Shown: one piece after another, positions 12,133-24,040 of the stretch
How positions within the stretch are numbered: the stretch's first letter is position 1
Layout: each line of letters begins with the position of its first letter
Assembly: GCF_001411555.2 (NCBI RefSeq)
Contig: NC_049909.1
Coordinates: 9,059,485-9,123,484 of the forward strand
Reading direction: 5' to 3'
From: Juglans regia
Taxonomy: Eukaryota > Streptophyta > Magnoliopsida > Fagales > Juglandaceae
Length of the DNA: 64,000 nt
The notes under the pieces: generated by a model
What the model was told of the DNA's origin: nothing
The model's database searches: none
The model's input: the letters and a program-made list of their open reading frames with translations, nothing else
Made by a program: the position numbers and the translations under genes

Positions 12133-14160
12133 CACATATCCCTCTCATATATTTCAAAAACCGCCCACTGCCACCAACCATTGCCCAACCTCTTCCTTGC
12201 ACCTCTTCCTTGCCGCACCTCCACAAACCACAAACCACCAACCACAAGTTGTCGTTTATCCCTCCATCGCTGCAGCTGGACGGACCGAGAGAAAAGTAGG
12301 CAATCCACGGCTCAGTTTCACGTCCAACACAGTAGCCGAACGAAAACCACCTCCTTGTGAGATTTTCCGTTGCACGACAAAAGCCACTAGCCATTGCTCA
12401 GCCCCACTTGAAATCGTAAGCCACTGTAGGCCAACTCCTTTTGTTTCGGAAACAACCCAACCCATGTACGTCCACCACACGAGACTCCCACTACAAAAGC
12501 TCCTTCACATGGCTGCCACCCCTCCCTTCAGCCACTAAGGTTTTACCACACGACAACCCTTGTATCATAAAACCATACCCATTTCCACACCAAAATCAGC
12601 CCTTGTTTCAAGCACCAAAAATAGAGCAAAAATCGTACCCACTTCCACACCAAAACTTGCCCCTGTTTCACCATTCAGACCACAATCGGCACGAGTTAGC
12701 CACTGCCGTCGTCGGTTATGCATTGCCCAACCCCAAGGTGCCTTTTGAAGTCCTCACTGTCCAACCTCCATTTCCAACCAACAGCACCGTAAGCCTCTCT
12801 CTCTCTCTCTCTCTCAGCACCTGCTCTGCCGCTGCACTCACCACTGCCGACCTCCGCCCAACTCACTGTAACACCCCGTATTTTAGTGTATTTTTATTGA
12901 ATGATTATTTTTATGTTATTCAAAAAATTATTCTTTTGTTTTAAAATTACTGGATTTTAATTTGGTTATTTTTAGGATTTTTAACTTGTTGAAAATTATT
13001 TTTATGTGCTTTCTTAATATTTATTTATTGTTATGTATTTAAATTGCTTTTAATATTTAAATTAATACTGTGAGATTTAATTATTTCAATTTGACTTTAC
13101 CATTACGTTTAAATTATTTTATTTAATTTGTGGTTTTAAAATCATTTCCGTTGGATCATTTTCGTGACCCAAGTTATGAGGATTGGACCTCATTTCTTTT
13201 CCCCTCTTTTTCTTTCCTCTCCTTTTCTTTTCCTTCTTTTTTCTTTTTCTCCTTATTTCCTTCGGTCTTCTTTCTTTCCCGCGCGACCCAACTCTCTCCT
13301 CTCTCCCGTGCGACTTCGGCCTCCACCCCAGCCCGCCGCCGTCGAGCCGCCGTGGTCGACACCGCCCCCTCCATTCGGTTCCCCTGCCGCCGGCGACCTT
13401 ACCCCACCAACCTCACTTCCATCCAAGCCGCCGTTAGCCCCCACGAGACCCACGAAGCCGCGGCACTCTTTCCGCCGTTGCGCCGCCGTCGCACCGCCAT
13501 TGGCCACCATCTTCCTACCACTTCATCCCCGACCTCTTGGCAACCCTTTGGACCCAACCCCAGCTCCGATCCGTCACCGGTGAAGCCCCACCAAGTCCAT
13601 TTCCGATTTGTACATTTTTGGCCTTAAACCACCATTTGCGCCGTCATCCACGGCAAACCACCACCACCATTGGCTTCACCGACCTCTCTAGGCCCTACCC
13701 TATCATTTTGGGGTCTTCGTTTGTCTCCGTTGAAAAGTGGGTATTTGTGACCCACGGCCACAGTGTATTTTACACTGTGGTGTTGCTCAGACGTCGCCTT
13801 TTTCAGCTTCGTGATCCTCCGGAAATTATCTTATAGCGCTGTAAGTATTTTCCAAAGAATTCTCATGAATTTTATGTATTTTTGCACTAACCCATTTCAC
13901 TGTATTTTTTGGCATGCCGGACTGAGTCCGAGGAGTTCGGGGGTCGGATGGACTTATGATTGGAGTTGTTTGGGTTGGTTTGATTGGATTGGTTATTGGT
14001 TATTGAGGAATGTGGATTTGTGTTGGTACATGTGCATATCATTATTTCATGCATGATCATGTTTGTAAAGAAAACTGGGTTTTCGTGTATTGCATTCATG
14101 CTCATGTGTGATTTGGAAAGTTATGATTTTATGTGAGAATATTTTTGGGTGCGTGTGTAT

Positions 14161-14265
14161 CACGACCCCAAGCCGAGATGGGGCATTATCTCGGTGGAGC
14201 TCCTCTGGTTACTCGGGAGCGGAATAAACTGAGTAACGTCCCCTGGATTGTCGCTGGGCGACAAT
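14161..14265 (+). other. Conserved three-stem-loop block, copy in solo LTR
   Basis: Stem 1 pairs 14173-14179 with 14188-14194 (CCGAGAT/ATCTCGG, 8-nt loop). Stem 2 pairs 14208-14214 with 14231-14237 (GTTACTC/GAGTAAC). Stem 3 pairs 14247-14254 with 14258-14265 (ATTGTCGC/GCGACAAT, 3-nt loop). Compared with LTR A, three of the seven base pairs in stem 1 have changed on both sides. Confidence 0.7.
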
Positions 14266-14330
14266 GGGATCGGACGAGAGATTCGTGCCGACTCCGTGGT
14301 CCTTCTGCTGGCGGGGACTAGAGGATGTCT

Positions 14331-14423
14331 GGCCATGTACGCGCTGGGCGCGGAACTGGGCATCGCTCGTTGCGTAGTGGGTGCTCGGCCATGTACGCGC
14401 TGGGCGCGGAACTGGGCATCGCT
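14331..14423 (+). repeat. 56-bp tandem duplication
   Basis: A GGCCATGTACGCGCTGGGCG segment of at least 37 bp starts at 14331 and again at 14387, a 56-bp period. It is a local duplication inside the solo LTR. Confidence 0.75.
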
Positions 14424-15112
14424 ACGAAGCCAGGACGTGCGGATGGTCCCTAGGGGAGGCCATGGTGCATAGGGTATTGACGGATTAAATGGACTATTTT
14501 CTGGGAAAATAGTGTGAGTTGGATTTTGTGTAAATCATTTTCTGGGAAAATGTTTTACGGATTATTTTTGGGCCAAATGGGGTTTTTGGCGTGTGTTGGA
14601 AAATTATCATTTTCGGGGAAAATGATGTTTTGAGGAAAAATGCATAATTTATCATATGCATGCATGTTAGTTGTATTAAATGCATTTTATTCCTGAGATT
14701 ATTTTTGGGTTATACTTACCTGCGGTACCATTTTGTGGTAACGCAGATTTTGATGCAGATGAGGAGGAGGAGGGTGAGCCTGAGGAGACGGCTCCGCCCG
14801 AGGAGTGATCTGGGATCACTAGCTTGTTATTTATTTTACCCTTTGTATTTTTGGGACATGTGTTAACTTTATTTTGGATGACTGTATAACTACTTTTAAA
14901 ACTTTACTGATGTTTACTTGTATTTAAATTCTGGTACTTAGTTGACTAATCCGCTGCGTTGTTGTTGTACACCGTTGCATGTACACACAGTTGGCACTTT
15001 CGTTGGGATGTGTGACCGTGTTGTCATCATCCCGGCGTCTCGATTCCCGTGTTTTCCTTACATGGGGGTCGGGGGCGCCACACTCACTGTCCCGTCGAGC
15101 CACTCCATCTCT

Positions 15113-18100
15113 CTCGATGAGTATGGTTTTCCGTTGCATAAGGTGGCTCTGGGCTGGTTATAAATTTGTAGTTTCATATTTGTTTATATATTTCAAACTT
15201 CCTAAAGAACCCATTCATTTTATGTTTATTTCCTAAAACACCCCATCAGTTGGTGGGTTGAATATTAGGCCTAATATTATTTTTATACTTTGTGAGGGCT
15301 TGTTTTAAAGATAAGAACTTATAAAGAAAATAAATAAGGATTTAAATTATATTATTTAGTAGTAATATTTTCACAAATGAATTTCAAAATTAAATAGTAA
15401 GTATGAAATTTTCACTTTTTTTTAACCCGTTAAGAACTAATTAAGTCTATTGTTTTAAATGAAATTTTGCCGTTAACTTTAATATATTTTGTTATAATTA
15501 TGTTGAGAGAATATTAAGCTGAAGATGTATTTTACATGGGCTTAGTTGTAATTATGTACTTACGTTAGTCATACACTTTAGTTTAACGAAATAATTTAGA
15601 GTTTAATAGTAAGAGAATTAAGTGGATATCGATTAAATTGGGAAGTGATGATATTTTAGGGTTGCGAGAGTTTTTAGATATTTTTAGAAAAAAATGGATT
15701 ATTTTAGTACTTTAGGCTTGAATGTCAAATTATGGGTTTAATTAGAGATTTAAGTTACGTATTTATTTTATAGGTGACGATAGATATTCGTTCGGCACTA
15801 CTGTGAAAAATTTCAAAAAAGTTAAGAAGTCTAGGTAAGCAGGGTTCGTATGCTAGACTTTGAATAAAATAAAATGGATCGAGGTTGATTTTATAGAAAA
15901 TGTGCATGATATGTTTTGAAAAGAAATTTGAAACAACCCAAGTTATTTGTTTTGCATTACTCATGAAATTTGTATGAAAGAGAAGAGTATTTATTTTTTC
16001 TTTTGTCATGATTGGTATAGACATGAGCAAAATTTTGACATTCTGTTTTTGTACTATGCGAAAAAGAGCGAATATGAAATTTAAAAATTTGTGCATGTGA
16101 TGTGAAGATGTTCTGAATCTGTTTTTGAATATGTGATATGATCTGAAATCGTTCAATACTCTGTTGTGATATGATGTGGCATCTGAAAAACCTTTGGCAT
16201 GACTTTCTAATTTTGTATATGATTATGTTTCTGGTTATGACCGATAATTCTGATTCTGTTTTGCTATGATATATGGCCCTACCACAGGTGATATAGTGGT
16301 CTCTAACCCTATCACGGGTGATAATAGTGGCCTCTGACCCTGTCATGGGACATAATAGTGATCTCTGGCCTAGTCACAGGATATAATAGTGACCTCTAGC
16401 CCTATCACAGGATATAACAGTGATCTTTGGCCCAGCCATAGGATATAATAATGGTCTCTGTTCTGAGTGCAATCGCTTTGGTATCATGGTGATTTATGTT
16501 TTGCACGACTTTCCACAGAATGCACAACCCTACCACAGGGGTTAAACATGATCTCTCTTCTAATATGATAAGACAATGATGTTTAGTCATGTTATGCCAA
16601 AGGACATTTTTAAACATGAACATTTGAAACTGTCTCTCTTATATTCTAATAATATATTTTTGGATCTGCATTTCTGATACTAAAATGTTTTCTTCTGCAT
16701 TCTGAACTCTGTGAAAAGGCTAATGTTTACATACTAGTATATGTTCACTACTTACTAAGTTGTTGATAACTCACCCCTTATCTCTACAATATTTTTCAGA
16801 TGATTTGAATATTTCAACCGATGATCAAGATTATGGAGCATGGGTGAGATGATTTAAGCATAGTGGATTAAGCATAGAAGGTTTATATGAGTATTGAGAA
16901 ATTTTATTAAGTAATTTTGTCGTGTTTTGATGACTTGGTGTTTTGGGAGGTTGATTATATTGAGTTAGCTTGTTTGATCATCGGGTTATCATATCATATC
17001 ATATCAAAGCATCATATCTGAACAGATACCATGTTTAACCCCCGTGGTAGGGTTGTGCATTCTGCAAAAAGCCAAGCAGAACATAAATCACCATGATACG
17101 AAAGCGATTGCACTCAGAACAGAGACCACTATTATATCCCGTGGTAGGGCCAGATGTCACTATTATATCCTGTGACAGGGCCAGAGGTCACTATTATGTC
17201 CGGCGACAAGGCTAGAGATCACAAATATCACCCGTGATAGACATAATCAGAATCATCAGATCATAACCAGAAACAAAATTAGATATAGAATCAGAAAGTC
17301 ATGCCAAAAGTTTTTCAGATGCCACATCATATCATAATAGAGTACTGAAGGATTTCAGATAATTTCACATATTCAAAAACAGATTCAGAACATCGTCGCA
17401 TCACATGCACAAATTTTCAAATTTCATATTCACTCTTTTTCGCATAGTTCATAAACAGAATGCCAACATTATGCTCATGTCTATACCAGTCATGACAAAA
17501 AAAAAATACTCTCCTCTTTCATACATATTTCATGAGTAATGCAGAACAAATAGCTGAAGTTGTTTCAAATTTCTTTTCAAAACATATCATGCACATTTTC
17601 CATAAAATCAACATCGGCCTATTTTATTTTATGCAAATTCTAGTATAAGAACCCCTCTTACCTGAACTCCTTAACTTTTCTGAATTTTTCCACAATAGTG
17701 TCGAACGAATATCAATCGTCAACTATAAAATAAACACATAACTTAAATCTCTAATTAAACCCATATTTTGACATTCAAGCCTAAAGTACTAAAATAACTT
17801 ATTTTTTTCTAGGAATATCTTAAAACTCTCGCAACCCTAAAATATCATCTTTTCCCAATTTAATCGATATCCATTTAATTCTCTTACTATTAAACTCTAA
17901 ATTATTTCAGTAAACTAAAGTGTATGACTAACGTAAGTACTCAATTATAACTAAGCCCATGTAAAATACATCTTTAGCTTAATATTCTCTTAACATAATT
18001 ATAAGAAAATATATTAAAGTTAAAGGCAAAATTTCATTTAAAAAAAATAGACTTAATCAGTTTTTAACAAGTTAAAAAAAAGTAGAAATTCCATACTTAC

Positions 18101-18387
18101 GATTTACTTCTGAAATTAATTTGTAAAAGTATTACTACTAAATAATATAATTTAAATCCATATTTATTTTCTTTATAAGTTCTTATCTTTAAAACATGCC
18201 CTCACAAAGTATAAAAACAATATCGAGCCTAATATTCAAACCCGTCTACCGAAGGGGTGTTTTAGGAAATAAACATAAAATGCGTGGGTTCTTTATGAAG
18301 TCTGAAATTTATAAACAAATATGGAAGTACAAAATTTATAACCACCCCAAACCCACCTTATGCAACGGAAAACCATACTCACCTAGT
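15113..18387. repeat. Large inverted repeat (about 1.4-kb arms)
   Basis: The left arm, from about 15113 to 16585, is repeated in reverse complement from about 16990 to 18387, roughly 90 percent identical by eye. Matching landmarks are the TGAGTATGGTTTTCCG edge, the 61-nt mini-exon (15774-15834 and 17662-17722) and the TGACC/ATAATAGTG repeats. About 400 bp of LTR sequence separates the arms. A transcript through this region would fold into a long hairpin. Confidence 0.8.
16275..16460 (+). repeat. 31-bp hairpin minisatellite in LTR C
   Basis: About six units of roughly 31 bp, each like GGCCCTATCACAGG-ATATAATAGTGACCTCT. Arms pair as TCAC/GTGA or CCAC/GTGG. Confidence 0.75.
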
Positions 18388-19884
18388 ATGCATCAAGCAA
18401 TAGAACCATTAATCTCCTTACAAAATATGAGGATATTATCCTAGATTTAATTGATAAAATTAATGATCCACAAGAGAGAAACGATTATATAGTAAAATTA
18501 AAGGATACTTTTACTAACAATACTACTTCAGTACCAGTACCTTATAATTTTTTAGAAATAGTAAGTAGATTTAAAACTAAAAAACAAAAAGTCACACTAC
18601 AACATTTACAACAAGAGATTCCTGAAATAAAACAATAAGTTAAAAATCTTAAAACATCTAATCTTAAATGAGAAGTTTCAAATGAACAATTATTACAAGA
18701 AATTATATTATTAAAAATATATAAAAATATTAAAACCCCTAATAAAGAATAAGAAGAATGCTTGACGATAGTAATTAAGGATGAGATAGATAATTTTATC
18801 AACATCCTTGACATGATAGATTTGTAAAAATGGTATACTGAAGTAACAATTTGTATTAATCAAGAATTTTCTTTTAGAACAATTGCTCTATTAGACGTAT
18901 GAGCAGATTTAAATTGTATCCAAGAAGAATTAATACCTTCTAAAAGAAACATTATATTAGAATTTGCTTTAAACCATTATAAATACCTTCTAAAAGAAGA
19001 ATATTTTTTAAACAAAATTTCAGAATTAATACCTTCTAAATATTTTGAAAAAATAAAAGAAATATTATACCAAGTCAATGGAACAAAATTAAATATAAAT
19101 TATAAATTATCTAATGCACATATATGTAATAATAGAATTTTCTTTAAACCAATATTTATTTAAGTAAAAACCATTAATACCAAAGTAATTTTGAAAAATC
19201 CATTTCGTGCTTTACTTTACCATTTCTTTATAACAGAAGAAGAAATTTTTACATAAATACTTGGATACGAAATTCAATTCTAATTCTTATTTCCTCCTGT
19301 TTCAAAAGAAATAAATTCCCTAAAATAAGTTTCATTAACTAAAAAAATTAATTTTTTAACAAAATTTAAGATTAAAAGAAAAGAAACACAGATAAATTTC
19401 TTAAAACAATAGTTAAAATACAAAAGAATTGAAGAACAATAAAAGATCCATTACTAATCCAAAAAATTTATAACTTTAAAACGATAGATGAAAAAGAAGT
19501 ATGCTCCAACTTGCCTAATTTTTTCTGGAGTAGAAAATAACATATAGTTGAATTGCCTTGTGATAAAGAATTTTATGAAAAAAAATATTCCTACTAAAAT
19601 TAGATCAATTCAAATGAACAATGAATTCTTAGAATTTTGTAAAAAGAAATTATTGATTTATTAACAAAATGATTAAGAAGGAAAAGCAAATCACCATGGA
19701 ATTGTACTGCCTTTTATGTTAAAAAATAGGCAGAATTAGAACGAGAAGTTTCTCGATTAGTTATCAACTATAAACCATTAAATAGAGTATTAAAATGGAT
19801 TAGGTATCCAATTTCTAATAAGAAAGATTTATTATCTTGTCTTTATGATGCTATTGTATTTTTAAAATTTGACATGAAAAGTAG
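18388..19884 (+). pseudogene. Endogenous pararetrovirus-like fragment d (protease and reverse transcriptase)
   Basis: Coding-like sequence with many stops. A coiled-coil-like Lys/Glu segment (18420-18760) is followed by an aspartic-protease-like site near 18885 (IALLDV, then ADLNC). After a spacer comes the start of a reverse transcriptase domain (about 19440-19880), with recognisable PWNCTAFYV-like and RLVINYKPLN blocks in the order typical of Caulimoviridae. The copy stops before the YxDD active site and is replaced by unrelated low-complexity sequence. It follows fragment c in polyprotein order on the same strand, so the two probably come from one integrated copy. Confidence 0.65.
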
Positions 19885-20193
19885 ATTTGAAGAAATTAGC
19901 TGAAGCAATGTCACAAGTCTCAAACAGCAATGATGAGAATAATCGCTACATCAAGTCAAATTATCTCCATCACAACAAGCTACATCATCACCAGTTCAAC
20001 AGGCCTCTTGTTCTTAAGCTCAACATGCCTCTCCTTCTCATGCTAACTCATCTTACCATCCAACACATCCAATGGATTCTCAAGATCCATTTCTAGAAGC
20101 TCATATTACTATATGTATTACTATATATAGTACTATATATTACTATAATATAGTATTACTATATGTTACTATATTAAAATAATATAGTATATA
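19885..20193 (+). other. Low-complexity Ser/Pro/Gln-rich segment and AT repeats
   Basis: 19885-20100 reads, in one frame with stops, as a Gln/Ser/Pro-rich tail of unknown origin (SQQATSSPVQQ). 20101-20193 is a TACTATAT-type AT-rich simple repeat that served as target for the next solo LTR. No gene is called. Confidence 0.5.
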
Positions 20194-21871
20194 TGTAACA
20201 CCCCACTTCCCAAAAAGATATTTTAGAATTTTTGGGCAAGCCAGTGTACTACTACTAAACTTGAACTTAAAAAAAATTTTCTTTTAACAACACGCTAGAT
20301 ACGAAAGTTTCCATAAATAAAACAAATTTTAATAAATATTAAAAATCCAAAATAGAGTCAATGGAAGCACTTATTAAAGAAAATAAGAAAGTCTCATGTG
20401 CATATCAGAATAATTTATTTAAAAGATAAACCATAAAAATAGTCATAACATAATCTGTCTAGGCCTCTGTCTCGCCTCCCTTGGTCAAGTCTTGTCCTGC
20501 AGCCTCAATTTCATAAATGTCATCACCTGGGGTGGTTTAAAAACATAAAAACAAAATAAAATGAGTCGAATACTCAATAAGCAGCACATCATACAGTAAA
20601 CATAATAAACATAAGGTTTGTTGAAAATCGTGCATATTCATAAATACATACATAAATAACATGAACATTAACATTAACTTATCTTTCACTTATCATAGGC
20701 CGTTACCCACTGTTGACTCCCGTGAGTTAGGGTTAGCAAATCTAAATAGATTCTGATTCTGCCCGTGGCCGCAGGTTGTGGAATCCATACATAAGGAAGA
20801 CATACTGGGTGCACCACCAGCATGCACAACCTGACAATGCAATATGCCCATAACATAGGTACCGTTTTCATATCATAACATAGGCCGTTACATATCTTAT
20901 CATAATCATACTTGCATACTGATCATTTCATAGATTTCAACATAAATCGCATACATACTTGTCATATCGTATCATAGATTTCAAATGAAATCGCATTCTT
21001 TAATAAATATCGTGATACATGTTTGCCCACATAAATTCATGACTTTTCATAGAAAATTTTATGAAATAACTATCACATAAAATCATGCATTTCATAAATA
21101 ATTTTATGAAATAACTCTTACACAAAATCATGTATGACTTCCCATAAATATTTTAATGCATAAATTATCATATAAGATCATCAATATTCATAAACTTTCA
21201 CATAAAATCATGACTTTTTATAAATCTGTTCATGCATAACTCATTTCATAAAATCATGATTTGTCATAAATAACTTAATGCATAATACTTCACATAAAAT
21301 CATGGATTTTTCATAATTTTATCATGTCTTGAGTACGTAAAAAGGGGCTTCCAATGAAGGGCATACATGCATAATATCTTTTATAAAAAGACAAGCAGTT
21401 CACTGTACATACGTGTAAGGACATGATCATGCTACTTACCTTGCAGCTCTAATCCACTATTTTCGGCATGAAATTGGTCGCCTATAAAAATCACGTAATT
21501 TACATAAACTTCTAATTAAACCTGTGACTTTATTAAAAGCTTAAACTACTAAAATAGTCTATATTTCTTAAACCTAAATGCTTCCTAACACTAAAATATC
21601 CTTACCCGTTAGTTTTAAAACAAGCACCAATATTTTTGGAAAACAACATACTGAACATGGGCATTTTGGGAAATTAATACAGAGGGCCATTTTTGTAATC
21701 TCTTAAAAAACTGCACTACTAAACTAAAACCTAAAGTAAATACATTACGTTTGTAGAGAAAACAGAAGGCTCGGGAGAAAGAGAGACGTGCGATGCTCAC
21801 CGAGAGGAAACGGCACGGTATGGCGGCTCGTGGCTGGACACGGTGGCAAACTCCGGAGAGTGGGCAGCAAC

Positions 21872-21909
<38 letters not shown>

Positions 21910-22992
21910 GAAGAGTGAGAGAGTATTTACGGGAGAAATACATGCCGTGAGTGACTATGCATGGAGAGGGTCGGCATGAACTCACCGAGCAACAGTGGCG
22001 GCTTGCAGTGGAGTGCGGTGATGGGCGGCAGTCTCTAAGCAGTGTGGTGAAGATGTGTAGGGAGTTGGTGCCGTGGGGTAGCTGGGCTATGGCTCACGGT
22101 CGGGGAGAAAATCCCCTATTTCGGTGCAGTAAAACAGAGTATTTTGGTGTGGTTTCTCAACGGCTGGGCGACAGTGGTGGAGGGAAGAGTTATGGTTGCT
22201 GCGTGTGGGAAAACTGGTGGTTTATGGTGTACTGTCGTGTGTGTGGTTGTGCGGTGGTTGGTTGTGTTTGGAGGTGGATAAAAACCAAGACTCTCTCGGC
22301 GACGGACTTGCAGGTTGAGTGGTTTTCTGTGGTGCACGTGAAGGCTTGGCTGAGCGACGGTGTTGGAGGGCAACGATGAGGGGGCTTGCTATTTGGGTTG
22401 GCAAGGAGGGGATTAGAGTACGACGTGGTAGTCTGGGAGTGTGAGGGGCTGGTTTCGGTTTGAGGATGGGCCTGGTGGTCGGCTGGACGAACAGAGGGAA
22501 GGAGGTTTGTGAAAGGTGCTCTGTGTGCGTGAGTGTATAAATAAACATAGTGACGTGCAAGCGGAGGAAACGGATGAAGCCTTGTATGCAGTGATAGACG
22601 GACATAAACTAAACCGTGCATGAAGAGAAATCTACCAAGGTGAGGAGTCTAGGTGATGGAGGGCTATTGCGGCAACCATAGTTTGATAACAATCAATAAG
22701 AAAGTTCTCGTATGTATATATAAAAAAAACATGGTGGAAAACCCTAGAGAAAACAAAGGGAGAGACGTGCATGTGCATGTGTGTGGCTTGTTTGAAATTT
22801 AAAGAAGAAAATCCAGTAGGGAGGATTTTTATTATGAAGAGGATTCATGAGTTTGGAGGGAAAATAATAATAATAATGATAATAATAATGATGGAGTCTT
22901 AATTTAAAAAAAAATAATAATATATCCGATAAATTTTCTAATGGGCTTTAACTCATTTATTGAGCTTAATAATATTGGATTGGGTCGTTACA
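20194..22992 (-). mobile_element. Solo LTR, 2799 bp, TSD ATATA
   Basis: It starts TGTAACACCCCACTTCCC and ends GGGTCGTTACA, flanked by ATATA at 20189-20193 and 22993-22997. The minus orientation is inferred from splice-like signals: on the minus strand a 42-nt exon (21481-21440) sits between TATAG and GTAAG, and a last exon starts after CCACCCCAG at 20526. The two join in frame and end at a TAG (20461-20459). It contains (GA)n at 21876-21907, (AAT)n near 22866-22892 and degenerate CATAAAATCATG repeats (21040-21310). Overlapping open frames near 21951-22621 are not conserved elsewhere and are not called. Confidence 0.85.
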
Positions 22993-22997
22993 ATATA

Positions 22998-23310
22998 TTA
23001 CTATAATACTATATATACTAACTCCATATAGTATTTCCAAGTCTATATATGGGGAAATATATTGTATATAACATTTACATATACATATACTATATATAAA
23101 AAAATTCATTCCTTTTACGTTCGAACGTTTAAAACCAAAATTCAGGCAGTACAGGAAATAATGTAATGTTCAAACGTAGTAGTTATAACATTCGATCGTT
23201 ACTTGTATATGTAGTTCATCCGAACATTGAACGACATTTCCACCCACATCCAAAATTCAAACAGTCATACTCAGCCATCGAATCTGTCACACGCTGCCAT
23301 CAATCCCCAC
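22998..23310. other. AT-rich repeat continuation and unidentified sequence
   Basis: The AT-rich simple repeat resumes to about 23100. Then about 200 bp contains ACGTTCGAACGTTT and CATTCGATCG palindrome-like words resembling those at 37800-38050, probably debris of the same DNA transposon type. No gene is seen. Confidence 0.35.
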
Positions 23311-23852
23311 CACATGCTATCATGCATGTATCTTTAAACTATTATTTTAAGTTCCAATTACCATTCCCTTGGAATGGCAGATGATATGTCAGGACCAGGA
23401 GACGAAACGGACATTGGACGACTGGAGACGGTCGATTAGGCTGCGAAGGCACGACATGGAGCTTATTGCTTCCATGCTCTGTTTTATAGATAGTATTATG
23501 GCATCCCTGATTGAGTTCCATGAGCTGCTCAATGGATTGGCCTAGTAGATGCTTTAGTTTATGCTTGTAATTAAGTAGCTCTGTCTCCCGTACTCTTGTG
23601 ATTACAGACCTTTTGGACTTATGTTGTACTCTTGAATATCTATCACTTTCAGTTTATGGATCATGTTTAAATGTTATGGGATATATCTCATTTGGTGCAT
23701 AGTATTGCTAAAAAAATAAGAATTATCTGAGCGAATATTGTATTAGGTGTATTGCATCTTAAATTATTACATATGGGGGTAGGTAACCTTGAGTTGCATG
23801 TCTCAACGCTTCAGAGTTCTTCCAATCCCAAGCAGAATCTGGGGGCATCACA
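23311..23852 (+). mobile_element. LTR D, 3' tail (4.3-kb family)
   Basis: It matches the last 0.5 kb of LTR A (compare 6230-6758), including TTTGGTGCATAGTATTGCTAA, and ends GGGGGCATCACA at 23852. The acidic terminal frame is kept (23393-23439). There is no primer binding site after it, so it is a truncated or solo LTR end. Confidence 0.75.
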
Positions 23853-24040
23853 ACCTAGGTGTTACAATGATGTTCGAATGCTCTGGAAAAATGTGTTTGA
23901 ATGTAAAACTAATATTTAGACCAACTAAAATGCTGAAACTTAACAAAATAGATGTTATTGTTATTAACGTCGTGTTTCGCACAACTTTTGGCCAAGGTTC
24001 GACAACTCAGGTCTTTCGAAATGGGCCTGCAAAAGACAAG
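23853..24040. other. Unassigned spacer
   Basis: I recognise nothing in this stretch between the LTR D tail and the terminal repeat of the gag-only element. It begins with ACCTAGGTGTTACA, which may be an LTR-end remnant. Confidence 0.3.

Larger units (their letters stand above)
12867..15082 (+). mobile_element. Solo LTR, 2216 bp, TSD CTCAC
   Basis: It begins TGTAACACCCCGTATTTTAG and ends GGGGGCGCCACA. It is flanked by CTCAC at 12862-12866 and 15083-15087, an exact 5-bp target-site duplication, inside LTR C. It holds a pyrimidine-rich then CCG-rich leader (about 13190-13600) that mimics a plant 5' UTR, a GTAAGT donor (13842), the three-stem-loop block (14161-14265), a 56-bp tandem duplication (14331-14423) and an acidic terminal frame (14747-14808). 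Open frames on both strands at 13130-13840 come from the biased composition and are not called. Confidence 0.88.
11786..16980 (+). mobile_element. LTR C (family X), split by a nested solo LTR
   Basis: It starts TGTAACACCCAGGCCC at 11786 and resembles the LTRs at 42629-45496 and 47423-50270. It shows a TATA box (12125-12132), a (CT)n tract (12795-12815), a GTGAG-like donor context near 15115, a 61-nt mini-exon (15774-15834), a hairpin minisatellite (16275-16460) and a terminal exon-like segment from 16800. A solo LTR sits at 12867-15082. The LTR's 3' terminus is missing; near 16980 it runs into an inverted copy. Confidence 0.7.

Noticed and set aside
13130..13840. Several long overlapping open frames on both strands
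   Set aside because: They lie in a pyrimidine- and CCG-rich LTR leader where stops are rare by composition. No domain is visible, and the solo LTR boundaries enclose them.
21951..22621. Open frames of 127-143 codons on both strands
   Set aside because: They are inside the solo LTR 20194-22992, overlap each other on opposite strands, and have no recognisable motif.
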